Translations under genes and position numbers: made by a program
In this document: one piece after another, positions 53,251 through 64,000 of the stretch
How positions within the stretch are numbered: the first letter of the stretch is position 1
Layout of the letters: each line of letters starts with the position of its first letter
The notes under the pieces: generated by a model
Databases searched by the model: none
What the model saw: the letters and a program-made list of their open reading frames with translations, nothing else
Told to the model about the DNA's origin: nothing
NCBI GenBank assembly: GCA_963580455.1
Contig: OY756969.1
Coordinates: forward strand, 11,456,760 to 11,520,759
Direction of reading: 5' to 3'
From: Euonymus europaeus
Taxonomy: Eukaryota; Streptophyta; Magnoliopsida; Celastrales; Celastraceae
Length of the DNA: 64,000 bases

Positions 53251-56200
53251 TTATGAGTAATACTTTTTCACTGCATCGGCATTTACGGGCTGAAGTAAAT
53301 CCTCCCCATCCATTTTGGTCAATATCAATGCTCCTCCCTCAAAAGCTTTTTTAACCACATATGGTCCTTCATAACTTGGAGTCCATTTACCTCGATGATC
53401 CTTTTGTGGCGGCAAAATCATTTTTAAAACTAGATCTCCTTCCCTGAAACAATGAGGTCGAACTCTTTTATCATGTGCTTTCATCAATCTTCTTTGATAC
53501 AATTGTCCCTTAAAAATTGCTTGTAATCTCCGCTCTTCAATTAAATTCAATTGTTCATATCGTATTTTGACCCATTCTGATTCTTCCAAACCTACTTCTA
53601 AGATTACTCGAAGAGAAGGTATCTCTACCTCAACAGGCAAAACAGCCTCCATCCCATACACTAAAGAGAAAGGAGTCTCTCCAGTAGATGTACGTATCGA
53701 TGTACGGTAACCATATAGGGCATACGGGAGCTTCTCATGCCAATCTTTGTAATTTACTGTCATCTTTCCAATGATCTTCTTGATATTTTTATTCGCCGCT
53801 TCAACAGCTCCGTTCATCTTTGGACGATATGGCGTTGAATTATGGTGACTAATTTTGAACTGATCACAAAAATCTTTCACCATCTTGCTGTTGAAATTCG
53901 TACCATTATCAGTGATAATTCTTTCCGGAACTCCATATCGACATACGATCTCCTTCCTCAGAAACCGTAGAACCACACTACTTGTCACACTGGAATAAGA
54001 AGTAGCTTCCACCCATTTGGTAAAATAATCAATAGCTACCAAAATGAAACGATGTCCATTAGAAGCTTTTGGTTCTATTGGACCAATGACATCCAGACCC
54101 CACATTGAGAAAGGCCATGGTGATGATAACACGTGTAATGGGTTGACTGGGACATGTGTTCTGTCTGCATACACCTGACATTTGTAACACTTGCGTGCAT
54201 ATTCTATGCAATCCTTCTCCATGGTCAACCAGTAATAACCTGCACGAATAATCTTTCGCGCCATTGAGTGTCCACTGGAATGGGTTCCGCATATTCCTTC
54301 ATGAATCTCCTCCATGAGTTGTCTGGCTTCAATGACATCGACACAACGTAAGAACACTACACCATCATTCTTTTTATAAAGAATATTTCTATTCAAAAAG
54401 AAAGATCCTGACAATCTTCTGATGGTGCGTTTGTCATTCTCCGATGCTCCTGATGGATATTCTTTCCTCTCAATGTACTGCCAGATATCATGATACCAGG
54501 GTTTACTATCTGGCTCTTCTTCCACATTTGAACAATACCCTCGAACTTCTCGCTTCTCAATCTTAATCACTTGTCCTTCACCTTTCGAATCTACATCAAA
54601 CATGGCTGCCAAAGTTGCTAGAGCATCTGCTATCTGGTTCTCTTCTCTTGGAATATGGTCAAACTCTATCCAATCAAAAAACTTGATTAGTTTTTTGATA
54701 TGTCGGTGGTATGGTATGAGTTTACCATCTTTGGTCTCCCATTCATCATTCAATTGTCTAATCACCAGTTGTGAATCCCCATACACCTGCAACCTTTTAA
54801 TCCCCATGTCAATAGCTGCTTGAATCCCCATTGTGCATGCTTCGTACTCAACCACGTTATTGGTGCACTCAAAATATAGCTTGGCTGTGAACGGGATAAC
54901 GCTCTCTTCGGGTGATATCAATGCGGCTCCAATCCCACATCCTATGATATTGGATGCACCGTCAAATAACAAAGTCCATTCCTTTAATTCTTTCTGACTT
55001 TGATCCTCTGATACTGCCATGATGTCAATGTCTGGGAACCCCAGATTCATGGGTTGGGGATCATTAATTGCTCCATCAGCCAAATAATCTGCTATTGCTC
55101 TTCCTTTGATTGCTTTCTGTGTGACATACAAAATATCATACTCTGAAAGTAGCATTTGCCACTTAGCAATCCTTCCCGAAAGTGAAGGCTTTTCAAAAAT
55201 GTACTTGATAGGATCCATCCTGGATATCAGCCATGTAGTGTGATATAACATGTATTGCCTAAGCCGATGCGCTGCCCAAACTAGCGAACAACAAGTCTTC
55301 TCCAACATTGAGTAATTAATTTCACAACTTGTAAACTTCTTACTCAAGTAATAGATAGCGTGCTCTATCCTTCCCGATGAATCATGTTGCCCAAGCACAC
55401 ATCCCATTGAAATCTCTGAGATAGTTAAATAGAGGATAAGTGGTCTGCCAACCACAGGAGGCATCAACACTGGAGGATTTTGCAAATATCGCTTAATCTT
55501 CTCAAATGCCAGTTGGCAATCCTCATTCCATTTTGTCGAGTTGCTTTTCCGTAGCAATTTGAAGATGGGTTCACAAGTGGTTGTCAATTGAGAAATAAAT
55601 CGTGCAATGTAATTCAATCTTCCCAAAAAGCCCCTGACTTCTTTCTCAGTGCTAGGGGGAGGCATTTCCAAAATTGCCTTAACTTTATCAGGATCCACCT
55701 CAATTCCCCTTCTACTTACAATGAAACCTAGCAATTTCCCTGAGGTCGCCCCAAACGTGCACTTGGTTGGATTCAACTTTAATTGATGCTTTCGTAACCG
55801 ATCAAATAGCTTCTGGAGATTCACAATATGATCCTCCCCCTTCTTAGATTTTGCTATCATATCATCAACATATATTTCAACTTCTTTATGCATCATGTCA
55901 TGAAACAAGGTGACCATAGCCCTTTGGTAAGTTGCCCCAGCATTCTTCAAACCAAATGGCATGACTTTATAACAAAAGGTTCCCCATAAGGTAACGAAGG
56001 TTGTCTTCTCTTGATCTCCCGGTTCCATCTTAATTTGGTTATATCCTGAAAATCCATCCATGAAGGAAAATGTTGAATGTCGGGCTGTATTGTCTACCAA
56101 GACATCAATATGAGGGAGGGGGAAATTATCTTTTGGACTTGCACGATTGAGGTCCCTGTAGTCCACACACATTCGGACCTTGCCATCCTTTTTAGGCACT

Positions 56201-56698
56201 GGCACAATATTCGCTACCCATTCAGGATATTGAGCTACTGCTAAAAATCCTGCATCAAATTGTTTCTTTACTTCATCTCTTATCTTCAACAACATATCTG
56301 TTTTTAATCTTCTCAACTTCTGCTTCACAGGAGAACATTCTGGCATTAATGGCAACTTGTGAACAACAATATTTGCATCAAGACCAGGCATGTCTTGATA
56401 AGACCATGCAAAGACATCCTGGTAATCATGCAACATATCTATCAACTTCTTTTTGTCTTCTCCCTCAAAAGCAGCGCCTATCTTGACTTCTTTTTTTTCA
56501 ATTTCAGTCCCTAAATTCACAACTTCAGTTTTCTCTTGGTATGGCTGTATTATTTTTTCCTCTTGATTGATCTGTCTCATCATTTCAGGTAAAATTTCTA
56601 CTTCTTCCTCAGTTTCATAGTCAGGTTCAACATTGCTAATAGGTGCATCAAAATCTGGTTTGTTAAATTCGTCCTCTTTGTTATCATCATTTTCAGTC
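53251..56698 (-). CDS. pol: Pol exon: RT, RNase H pair, integrase (copy 3)
   Basis: 1,110 aa from the Met at 56583, open throughout with all catalytic motifs present. Private changes are Ile to Val (TTFVTLWG), Lys to Glu in the integrase finger (DCIEYARKC) and Arg to His (VRPHCFREG). It shares the Cys204 and Gly977 forms with copy 2. Confidence 0.92.
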
Positions 56699-56948
56699 CT
56701 GTTAAAGAATTGAATGAGAGTGGAATTGAAGCAAAGGCCAAAGGAATAGAGAATTTAGGAACAAAGATGATTGAACACAGATAACTGTCTCAAAACTTTT
56801 ATTTCATGAAGGGAAATATTACTGAATTGAAAACATGCAAACGCCACACTTGTAAAATTTATTTGAAATGAAAGCAAACATGCTCATTACAAAAGACTCA
56901 AACGAAAACCATGAGCTAGGTTATTAATGATAATGCACTCGGGATTAC
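56699..56948 (-). other. Predicted 250-bp intron between PRO and RT (copy 3)
   Basis: Donor GTAATC begins at 56948 and the acceptor AG ends at 56699 (minus strand). Same length as in the other copies. Confidence 0.8.
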
Positions 56949-58291
56949 TCTTGCAAGTCTTTGAGAGATACTGGAAGTTCCATGCTAGCCCAATTGCTAA
57001 GGCAAAATCCAGGGGGACGTGAAATGACGAAATTAGGTGCATTAACCAGGTTTTGCTCCTCCTCCACAACAGCGATGTGAAACTGGTCAAATAAATTTGC
57101 CAAACCTTCCCCACTTTGATCAGTTGAGCCTTCACATGGTAGTTTTTGGATTTTTCCAAAAACTGCCCCAGCATCGATCACTTTTATCTTGTTCTGCATT
57201 CCCCCATAGATGAATGTGTCATAAAGCCAAGGGGGTAATTCATTATGCACCTCAATCTTTCTTTCTAGTCTCACATTTCTCTTTGCCTGTTTCTCTTCTT
57301 GTACTCTAATCTTGTCAGCCCTGGTTGGCACATAGCCTAAACCCCAACGTTCAAAATGCTTCACCAATTCTATTGGCCTTTTGATGCCTTGGTGATTCTT
57401 TCCAAGGCCTTCTCCTGGGCGATACCCCTTTTTTAGCATGAATTTGGCAACACTCCTTGTTGTTTTTGATAACTCCGGTTTTGCAGGATAACATCCATCT
57501 TTGGCATAGGTAGCGCTAGCAATTTCAAAAGACTGGAAAGAGCTTTCCATTCCAGTCATTGGAGCATCGATATGGCCATCAATGGCCAAGCTAGCAACCA
57601 TCCATTCCGACTGACTTTTTACTATATAGATCCTTCCATCATGGACAAATTTGAGCATTTGATGTAACGATGACGGAACAACCCCCGCCGTATGAATCCA
57701 AGGCCGTCCCAATAAACAGCTGTAAGTGGGAGAAATATCCATAACAACAAACGACACATTGAAAGTTATACTAGCCACCTCCAATGGTATTTCAATCTCC
57801 CCCATGATTTCCCTTCGAGTTCCATCAAACGCCCTTACTACCATGGGTAATTCCTTAAGATAGGACCTGTCAATAGGCAATCTCTCAAAAGTTTCTTTGG
57901 GTAGAATATTGAGTGACGACCCATTGTCTACCAGAATGCTTGCCAATTCTTTTCCGCGACACATAGCGGAAATATGCAAAGCTTTATTATGCCCCATCCC
58001 TTCAGGCGGAATTTCATCTTCAGTAAAGGACAATAAATGAGAGGCCAATACGTTTCCCACAATGCTATCAAGAGCCTCCGTAGGAATTTTGGTGGGCACA
58101 TAAGCCTGGTTCAGCATTCTCAACAAGACCTGCCTATGTGGCTCTGAACTCATTATCAGTTCCAAGATCGAAATCTTTGCCGGGGTCTTTTTTAGTTGGT
58201 CCACAATCATGTATTCACTTTGTCGGATGATTTTTAGGAACTCTTGCACTTCTGAATCATTTACCGTCTGTCCGGCATCATCTAGACGCAT
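56945..58291 (-). CDS. gag-pro: Protease / G-patch frame, separated from gag (copy 3)
   Basis: 448 codons from the first Met at 58291. Same domain content as in copy 2. Residue 3 is Leu where copies 1 and 2 have Pro (MRLDD). It is out of frame with gag because of the seven-C run at 58310-58316. Confidence 0.8.
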   Translation of the reverse strand: MRLDDAGQTVNDSEVQEFLKIIRQSEYMIVDQLKKTPAKISILELIMSSEPHRQVLLRMLNQAYVPTKIPTEALDSIVGNVLASHLLSFTEDEIPPEGMGHNKALHISAMCRGKELASILVDNGSSLNILPKETFERLPIDRSYLKELPMVVRAFDGTRREIMGEIEIPLEVASITFNVSFVVMDISPTYSCLLGRPWIHTAGVVPSSLHQMLKFVHDGRIYIVKSQSEWMVASLAIDGHIDAPMTGMESSFQSFEIASATYAKDGCYPAKPELSKTTRSVAKFMLKKGYRPGEGLGKNHQGIKRPIELVKHFERWGLGYVPTRADKIRVQEEKQAKRNVRLERKIEVHNELPPWLYDTFIYGGMQNKIKVIDAGAVFGKIQKLPCEGSTDQSGEGLANLFDQFHIAVVEEEQNLVNAPNFVISRPPGFCLSNWASMELPVSLKDLQE

Positions 58292-60549
58292 GAAGAGTCC
58301 CTCAGTCGAGGGGGGGTTGACCTTTCCATTCCGGGTATATCTTTCCCCTTTCTTTTGCGCTCTGCCTCATCATCTTTTGTTGGCCTTTCGTCTAGCCTGT
58401 CTGGGGTATAACATCTTCCGCTTCGGGTCATCCCACTAATACCAGAGACATTGTCTACCACTCCTCCCTTAATACTGTTGGTACCTACTTCATAGGTCCA
58501 AGGCACTGCTTTGTCACTTTTGTATAATGAGTCTGCCTTGAATGCGGCAACCGGGGGCACATCCTCCACATAATATTGGACCACGAATTGTGGCGTGGAG
58601 TTGGGTCTGGCCCCTTGATAGTATCCTCCGACAACATTGACCTCTTTGGGCTCGATTTTTCCCTCTTGTAATGATATCATTTTTAAGTCCATTAATTCTT
58701 GCACCTTTCCTCGGAAAGCAGCGCAATTCTCAATGACATGCCCTTTTTGTCCCTTATGATATTCACAGACCTTAGCCGGGTCGTGGAATTCATCTTCAGT
58801 TTCCATGCTCTTACTTTCTTCAATCAAACCTTCTTTACTTAATATCGCAAATAAACTAACCAAAGGCATTGATATTTCGGAAACCCATCTTTTGACATCA
58901 GAAAAATTTTCCACAAGATTTACTCCTTCCTTCTCATGACTGGGCAAGGGGTTGTTATTGACATTTGGCTTGTTGACCGCGCTAAGGTCAAGCCATTTTG
59001 CCTCAACCATCCCTTGTACTATCCTCTTGAATTGTAAACAGGTCTCTGTTGAGTGTCCCGGTGCACCGCCATGATACAAACATGTCAGATCAGGATCATA
59101 CCATGGAGGATATGGAGGCTTATGGATTCTTCCAGGAATTGGAGCAACTGCTCCTTGAGCTTGCAGCTTGGTGAAACATTCTGTATAGGTTATTGGAATA
59201 GGATCAAACTGATCGAATGGCCTTCGAGGTCTAGGATTGGAGTTTCGGAAATTTGGACGAGGGTTCTGGTAAGTATTTTGGTTACTAGGGTATCGATTGA
59301 GGTCTGTACTCGGAGAATTCGAACGGAGGTTTTGGCCAGCATTTGGGTGTTGAGGATATTGGTTCAGGGACGGAGCATTGTATTGGGGAGGATATGTATT
59401 TGGTGGCTGGTTAAAGTATATTTCTGGATTATGCATGCTAGGAGTATCATCCCTTGATTGGTAATTTGAAGTAGGTGACTTAAAGTCAGCTGGTGATGGA
59501 GTGAAACTCACGGAATGCACATCAGCCTTCTTTCCTTTGCTGGGTTTTGAAGCCTCCGATTTTTCCAAACTAGGACTATACAAAGTCCCTCTCTTTATAC
59601 AACGCTCAACTCGTTCACCTGAATGTATGATATCCGCCAAATCACGATGACCCCCTCCTGCCAGATTTGAAGTATAGGGTTCCTGAAGAGCATCAATGAA
59701 GGCATTCAATAAATCTTTTTCTGTTAGTGGTGGGATTATCTGGGCCGCCAAATCTCTCCATCGGTGAGCATATGCTCTGAAACCTTCCTCTTCCTTCATC
59801 ATAGTATTTTGCAAGTCATAAACAATAGGAACTTTCTCTTCATTATGCTTATATTGTTTCATAAACATTTCTGCCAAATCTTCCCACGAAGAAATTAACG
59901 TAGGGTTGAGCGCATTGAACCACCTTTGGGCTGGTCCATTCAAACTATCTTGGAAAAAATGGACCATTACTTTCTCATTATTTGCGTATGGCTGCATTCG
60001 CCGACAGTACATAGTCAAGTGATCCAACGGGGCACCTGTGCCATTAAACAAGCTGAACTTGGGCAAGATGAAGTCATGTGGAATTTGCAAATTTTTTACC
60101 AAACATAAACTTGACGGGTTCAAAGCTCCCGATGTGCTGAACCCTTCCATGGCTCTCATTCGTTTCTCCAATTTCTTAAATTCATCCAAGGGAACGTTGC
60201 CCACGTTTTGAACTTCTTCCCCCATAACCCTAATGGGGTCCACCATATTAATATGCTCCACATGAGTATTAGGTGGAAGAGCTCCAGTTGGAGGGACATA
60301 TGTCTGGTTTGGTTGTGAAGCATACTGTGGTTGATTTGATTCCGGTAATGATTGACCATGAGTAGGAGTAAACCCTGGGGGGTAGGGTGGAGTAGTATGG
60401 TAAGTGGCAATCTCTGGACCCACAGGCAACTCTGAATTTCCTGCTATTTCTTTTCCTTTTACTAACAGAGCTACGCTCTGAGCCAATAGGGCAAGCTGCT
60501 CCCTCATCTCCGCCATCTCCTGATTCTGACTCTCTCTTTCTTGTTCCAT
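58282..60549 (-). CDS. gag-pro: Gag part with in-frame upstream start, frame-shifted before protease (copy 3)
   Basis: 755 aa from ATG 60549 (MEQERESQNQEMAEM). The tract GAAAGAGAGAGTC here has one more AG than copies 1 and 2, which brings this well-placed ATG (A at -3, G at +4) into the gag frame. Gag domain and both CHHC knuckles are present. Private changes are Thr to Ile (KVPIVYD) and Glu to Asp (RPFDQFD). Seven Cs cause premature termination shortly before protease, as in copy 2. Confidence 0.85.
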   Translation of the reverse strand: MEQERESQNQEMAEMREQLALLAQSVALLVKGKEIAGNSELPVGPEIATYHTTPPYPPGFTPTHGQSLPESNQPQYASQPNQTYVPPTGALPPNTHVEHINMVDPIRVMGEEVQNVGNVPLDEFKKLEKRMRAMEGFSTSGALNPSSLCLVKNLQIPHDFILPKFSLFNGTGAPLDHLTMYCRRMQPYANNEKVMVHFFQDSLNGPAQRWFNALNPTLISSWEDLAEMFMKQYKHNEEKVPIVYDLQNTMMKEEEGFRAYAHRWRDLAAQIIPPLTEKDLLNAFIDALQEPYTSNLAGGGHRDLADIIHSGERVERCIKRGTLYSPSLEKSEASKPSKGKKADVHSVSFTPSPADFKSPTSNYQSRDDTPSMHNPEIYFNQPPNTYPPQYNAPSLNQYPQHPNAGQNLRSNSPSTDLNRYPSNQNTYQNPRPNFRNSNPRPRRPFDQFDPIPITYTECFTKLQAQGAVAPIPGRIHKPPYPPWYDPDLTCLYHGGAPGHSTETCLQFKRIVQGMVEAKWLDLSAVNKPNVNNNPLPSHEKEGVNLVENFSDVKRWVSEISMPLVSLFAILSKEGLIEESKSMETEDEFHDPAKVCEYHKGQKGHVIENCAAFRGKVQELMDLKMISLQEGKIEPKEVNVVGGYYQGARPNSTPQFVVQYYVEDVPPVAAFKADSLYKSDKAVPWTYEVGTNSIKGGVVDNVSGISGMTRSGRCYTPDRLDERPTKDDEAERKRKGKDIPGMERSTPPRLRDSSCV

Positions 60550-60809
60550 CCTCTTAGCAAGCTTTAGCTGTAGGCGAGTCTGATAGGGATGATGATGCTT
60601 TTCTGATGCTATTTTTGCTTATATGTTCTTTATTCTCTCTCTCTCTACATTACGGAGATGAAAAAAACATTAGTTTTCTTTTATTATCCCCTTTTTTAAA
60701 GCATGCATGAGTGTGATTCTGGTTTGTGCAAAATCTAATAAATCTTTGCAATATAAAGAGATAATAATAGCAGAAATCATTTCATTGAAAGGGTTTGTAA
60801 ATCAACAGG
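60550..60809 (-). other. Spacer between ORF1 and gag (copy 3)
   Basis: Equivalent of 21614-21873 in copy 1, with the acceptor-like CCTACAG before gag and an AG-dinucleotide run. Confidence 0.5.
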
Positions 60810-63032
60810 TTACATTTCTTCTTCATCAACCTCAACTACATTGGAGCTTCTTGATTGAATCTGGAATATTTGCTCCCTGATCACGCGTAAATCACTACGA
60901 AGACTTGCTAAAAATGAGGAAACTTTAGCTAGTTCTGGAGTGTTTAGCATCTGGCTCATCCTCAAATTTTGCTCGTACATTTCATAATCACTAGCCCATT
61001 CTGATAAACGCAGTGCTCGACTCATTACCATCCTGATCTTGTCATTAATACCTTGTTGTTGCTCTCGTAGTGTGCTCCATTCTTCATGCAGAAAATTATT
61101 CTCCTGATTCAACTCTCTTATTTCGGCCACCTTTTGCTGAATTGAGGCATCACATCGTTCTCTGATCAGTTGGTTTTCATACAAGACACGATCCATCTGT
61201 TCCTTTAGTGTGTGAATCTCGACAATATTCTTTTTCAGCTGTATGGTTTTATCAAACATTTCTGTCTTTGCGCCATAGTTTATTTCTTCCAGCATAGCGA
61301 CTGTTTCCTTAAGCTGCTTGATCTCATTGCACGCTTCTTGGAGCTCCTTTTGCATCTTTCTTTTCTCTTCTTCAGTCTCGATTATCAAGGCTTCTTGTGA
61401 CTGCCGTTTCTCTTTCTTAACTAATTCCGCCTTTGCTTCCTTGAATTTCCCTTTATACTTCTTATATTTTTCTGTCATCATTTCTAGCATCTTCCATACT
61501 ATTTTCGCTTCTTTCCCCGGGAGTTCGGATGGCCCTCCTACCATCTCGTCGTCACTTGACATATTTTCCGATTGAAAGCTCTCATTCACTTCTTGTTTCT
61601 CAATATCCACGGTTGCTTCTGAAAATGGCTGGTCTTTTACTATTGCCGTCTTTCCTCCTGCTTCTTCGTCCACTTTCTGAACCACTACTTTATCTTCTTG
61701 GGCCCGCTTCCTTTTCTTTTGGTCCGCATCTACAGATTCTTCTTTTGTTATACCGAAGGCCACTCGAGATTTTGCCCTCTTTAAATGCCATGCTTCGTAT
61801 CGAGCTTTTCCATGAGTATTCCAAGCTCCCCTTTTTACCCCTCGAGGATTACTCCAAGCCTCCACTACCTGTTTTATTATCATTTTTGCCTGATCATCCT
61901 CAAGAGAGAATTCCAACTCCCTTAGGCCATGTGTCACTGGTCGACAAAGATTCCCGCCTATTTGTCGGAAAAACATTGTTGGGGCTTGACTTGTGATTCC
62001 CCAAGGGCCTATAAGAGGGACCCAATTGAAACTACCACATTTGTATAGTAGCCCCTCTGATTTATGCCATAATGCCTTCATGTAAACCTTTGTCTCGTCT
62101 AATTTGCTGAGCAAACATCTCCATTTTTCAAATGAAGGTTTTTGCGGCTGCAATCCAGATTTCTCATAATCCTGTATGGGATCTCTGAGCTGATAGTCAT
62201 CCTTTTGAAACTGGACTAGGGGTGCTCCGATAGTTTTGTCATATTTCAGGTGGCTGACGAGCCAGATTCCTAGTAGCTGTGAACATCCCACAAATCTCCC
62301 TTCAGTGAAAACACGGCAATGATTAAGAGATCGAATTGTTTCACACAATATTGCTGGTACTGGAGTTGCTCGGTATCTGACGTCATCAACCATGTTAATA
62401 ACACTTTTGTCCACATACCCCCCTGCACGTGGAAAAATCACAGCTCCATAAACAATGATGGCGAAAGCGAACCTCCCTTCCTCCCTATGGAAATTCTCTC
62501 TGGCAAAATTTATCAATATCTGAGTCGGGAAAGTCCATCTTGTGCCTTGCATCTTCCCCATATCTTTGGCTTTCTTTGTAGTTATCCCAAGAAGCTTAGA
62601 AATAATGACCTCTGCATAAGCCTTCTTTCCGGGATTGTAGATTTTATTAGCGTGTTTAGCGTATCCCAATAAGTCGGCATATTCTTCAATCAATGGTGAC
62701 AAGTCAACTGACCCAAAGACAAAACACCTATATGCCGGGTCCCAATGGTGCATGGCTGCCTGGAGGAGAGTCACTGGTGCTTGTATGGTCAACAAATAGT
62801 CGATTCGTCCATAGGCATTTCTGAAATCTTTCCTTGTCTGCAAATCTTGTTCTTCCCATAACTCAGCTAGGGCTGCTGGTGCCTGAGTTAGAAATGTAAC
62901 TTTCTTCACTGGTCCCAAAAATTGTTCTTCCTTCAAACTGTCTCCCCATCTTTCTTGCAATGCTTCTAACTTCTCCCTGACCCCTTGGGTATCTTCTAAT
63001 GTTAGTGCATTGGTCCCTATCGGTATGATCAT
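60810..63032 (-). CDS. ORF1: DUF7745-like region plus coiled coil (copy 3)
   Basis: 740 aa, intact. It has Cys at 103 (as copy 2) and Ala at 350 (as copy 1), a combination that fits independent descent from a common source. Confidence 0.85.
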   Translation of the reverse strand: MIIPIGTNALTLEDTQGVREKLEALQERWGDSLKEEQFLGPVKKVTFLTQAPAALAELWEEQDLQTRKDFRNAYGRIDYLLTIQAPVTLLQAAMHHWDPAYRCFVFGSVDLSPLIEEYADLLGYAKHANKIYNPGKKAYAEVIISKLLGITTKKAKDMGKMQGTRWTFPTQILINFARENFHREEGRFAFAIIVYGAVIFPRAGGYVDKSVINMVDDVRYRATPVPAILCETIRSLNHCRVFTEGRFVGCSQLLGIWLVSHLKYDKTIGAPLVQFQKDDYQLRDPIQDYEKSGLQPQKPSFEKWRCLLSKLDETKVYMKALWHKSEGLLYKCGSFNWVPLIGPWGITSQAPTMFFRQIGGNLCRPVTHGLRELEFSLEDDQAKMIIKQVVEAWSNPRGVKRGAWNTHGKARYEAWHLKRAKSRVAFGITKEESVDADQKKRKRAQEDKVVVQKVDEEAGGKTAIVKDQPFSEATVDIEKQEVNESFQSENMSSDDEMVGGPSELPGKEAKIVWKMLEMMTEKYKKYKGKFKEAKAELVKKEKRQSQEALIIETEEEKRKMQKELQEACNEIKQLKETVAMLEEINYGAKTEMFDKTIQLKKNIVEIHTLKEQMDRVLYENQLIRERCDASIQQKVAEIRELNQENNFLHEEWSTLREQQQGINDKIRMVMSRALRLSEWASDYEMYEQNLRMSQMLNTPELAKVSSFLASLRSDLRVIREQIFQIQSRSSNVVEVDEEEM

Positions 63033-63617
63033 TCTGCAAGTACTATCTAATTAGATTACAAAGATTTGTGCTCTAGTGTATGTATGAACAAAGAGTAAGA
63101 AAGGTATTTGCAATTTAGGACATGTAAAACAAACACAACTTGGATATGTGCAACGATGTACAATCATAAGATAACAATAAACTGTTAGAAATAAGGATGC
63201 CGTTGTTGTTCCTAGTTTGATAGATAATCCTAACATGTCTGGAGATCTAATGTGCATTTGGGTTGTGTATCTAAACTACAACGCGACTACGCGAGAGGTT
63301 TACTGGATTATGTGACTTTTGATCCATACTTGGATAACAAAAGTCCATCCCTTAATACTTTAAGAGGACGTCAATCCAGGAGAGTGTCTTCCCCCACCTA
63401 CACAGGGAAGTAAATCCCAAAAAGGTGGTAGGTCAACCCTCACTAATCACAAGGAAAACCCGGGTATAGGGTTATGTGTGTGTAATGTATTGTGTCCTCA
63501 ATGACGTATAAATCAATAAACTATGGTGTTAAACTTCATAGTAAACAAAAATTCAAATTTAAGAAAAAAGCATAAACATCCATACAAAGGCTCGACCCCT
63601 TCAGTAAAAACCTGGTT
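63033..63617 (-). other. Leader between PBS and ORF1 (copy 3)
   Basis: 585 bp, equivalent to the leaders of the other copies. No gene. Confidence 0.5.
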
Positions 63618-63635
63618 TCCCCAGCAGAGTCGCCA
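63618..63635 (-). other. Primer binding site, tRNA-Arg type (copy 3)
   Basis: TGGCGACTCTGCTGGGGA on the minus strand, two bases inside the LTR edge at 63638. Confidence 0.85.
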
Positions 63636-63637
63636 GT

Positions 63638-64000
63638 TGTCGCAACCGAAATCACGACGCGTACCGGCGCTATTTGAGAAAATGTCTGTAAAAATGTAAG
63701 AAAATGTAAGAGTCGCCACCAATTGATTATAGTGCAATTGGACACTAAATGTTAGGCCTGCGAACCAGAAAAAATGGGTAAGGGGGTCTATTGAGTGTGG
63801 GGAAGGTGTTAGGCACCCCACAACTCCCTAGTCGGTTGCCTTTTAAATTGTTTATGTCTTTTCTTAAAAATGTTTCATAAATATTTCAAATTGTTTTAAT
63901 AAATTTCATGTGTCCGAAAAATAATTTATTGTCAAATGTGTGGAAGAAAACTCCATTAATTTTGAATAAATGTTAAAATAATTTATAAGTGATAATGTAA
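63638..64000 (-). repeat. 5' LTR of copy 3, partial (cut by window end)
   Basis: The last 363 bp of the LTR on the minus strand, ending GGTTGCGACA. It includes the conserved stretch ACTAGGGAGTTGTGGGGTG. The rest lies outside the window. Confidence 0.9.

Larger units (their letters stand above)
49132..64000 (-). mobile_element. Tat/Ogre-like retrotransposon, copy 3, inverted (both ends incomplete in window)
   Basis: Read on the minus strand from the right edge: partial 5' LTR, PBS, ORF1, gag, PRO, intron, pol, downstream ORF, PPT, and a 3' LTR cut at 1,417 bp by the inverted junction. It has private substitutions not in copies 1 or 2, so it is a separate copy, not a mirror image of copy 2. 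Confidence 0.9.

Overview
The window is nuclear DNA of a flowering plant, probably a eudicot. It consists almost entirely of transposable elements and satellite DNA. I see no ordinary host gene, no rRNA or tRNA gene, and nothing bacterial. The plant call rests on a Helitron 3' end, a CACTA-type end, a decayed plant hAT transposase, and above all Ty3/gypsy retrotransposons of the Tat/Ogre lineage. The lineage marks are a tRNA-Arg-type primer site, an intron between protease and reverse transcriptase, two RNase H domains and extra ORFs. No species can be named from the sequence.

Layout. 1-975: AT-rich DNA ending in a Helitron-like terminus. About 1836-4242: hAT (DUF4371/TTF-type) transposase pseudogene with at least seven in-frame stops. 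4932-5300: CACTA-like end with subterminal repeats. 6334-9931 and 11393-16122: a roughly 160-bp satellite family, split by a 1,461-bp insertion flanked by a 7-bp direct repeat, and carrying a 1,538-bp, ten-monomer segment duplicated in tandem (11450-12987 / 12988-14525). 16123 to the window end: three copies of one Tat/Ogre-like element of about 18.4 kb. Copies 1 and 2 are in direct tandem sharing the LTR at 31890-34552. Copy 3 lies on the minus strand, joined to copy 2 through two truncated LTRs. The join at 49129/49132 makes a quasi-palindrome with arms of about 14.9 kb and a 59-bp spacer.

Element layout, 5' to 3': LTR (2,663 bp), PBS, ORF1 (740 aa, DUF7745-like region plus coiled coil), gag-PRO (CHHC knuckles, protease, G-patch), a 250-bp intron that restores the frame when removed, pol (RT, degenerate RNase H, second intact RNase H, DD35E integrase), downstream ORF (336 aa, resembling a plant transposon protein domain), three ~35-bp repeats, PPT and LTR. 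The gag-pol unit makes particles, copies RNA to DNA and integrates it. The roles of the two extra ORFs are unknown.

The copies are very young: three differences in 2,663 bp between the first two LTRs, counted by eye. Each still carries a lesion. Copies 1 and 2 lack 2 bp near the gag start. Copies 2 and 3 have seven instead of eight Cs between gag and protease. The 3' LTRs of copies 2 and 3 both lack their distal part. No copy is therefore visibly intact at every point. Domain assignments come from motif recognition and memory of the families; no database search was run.
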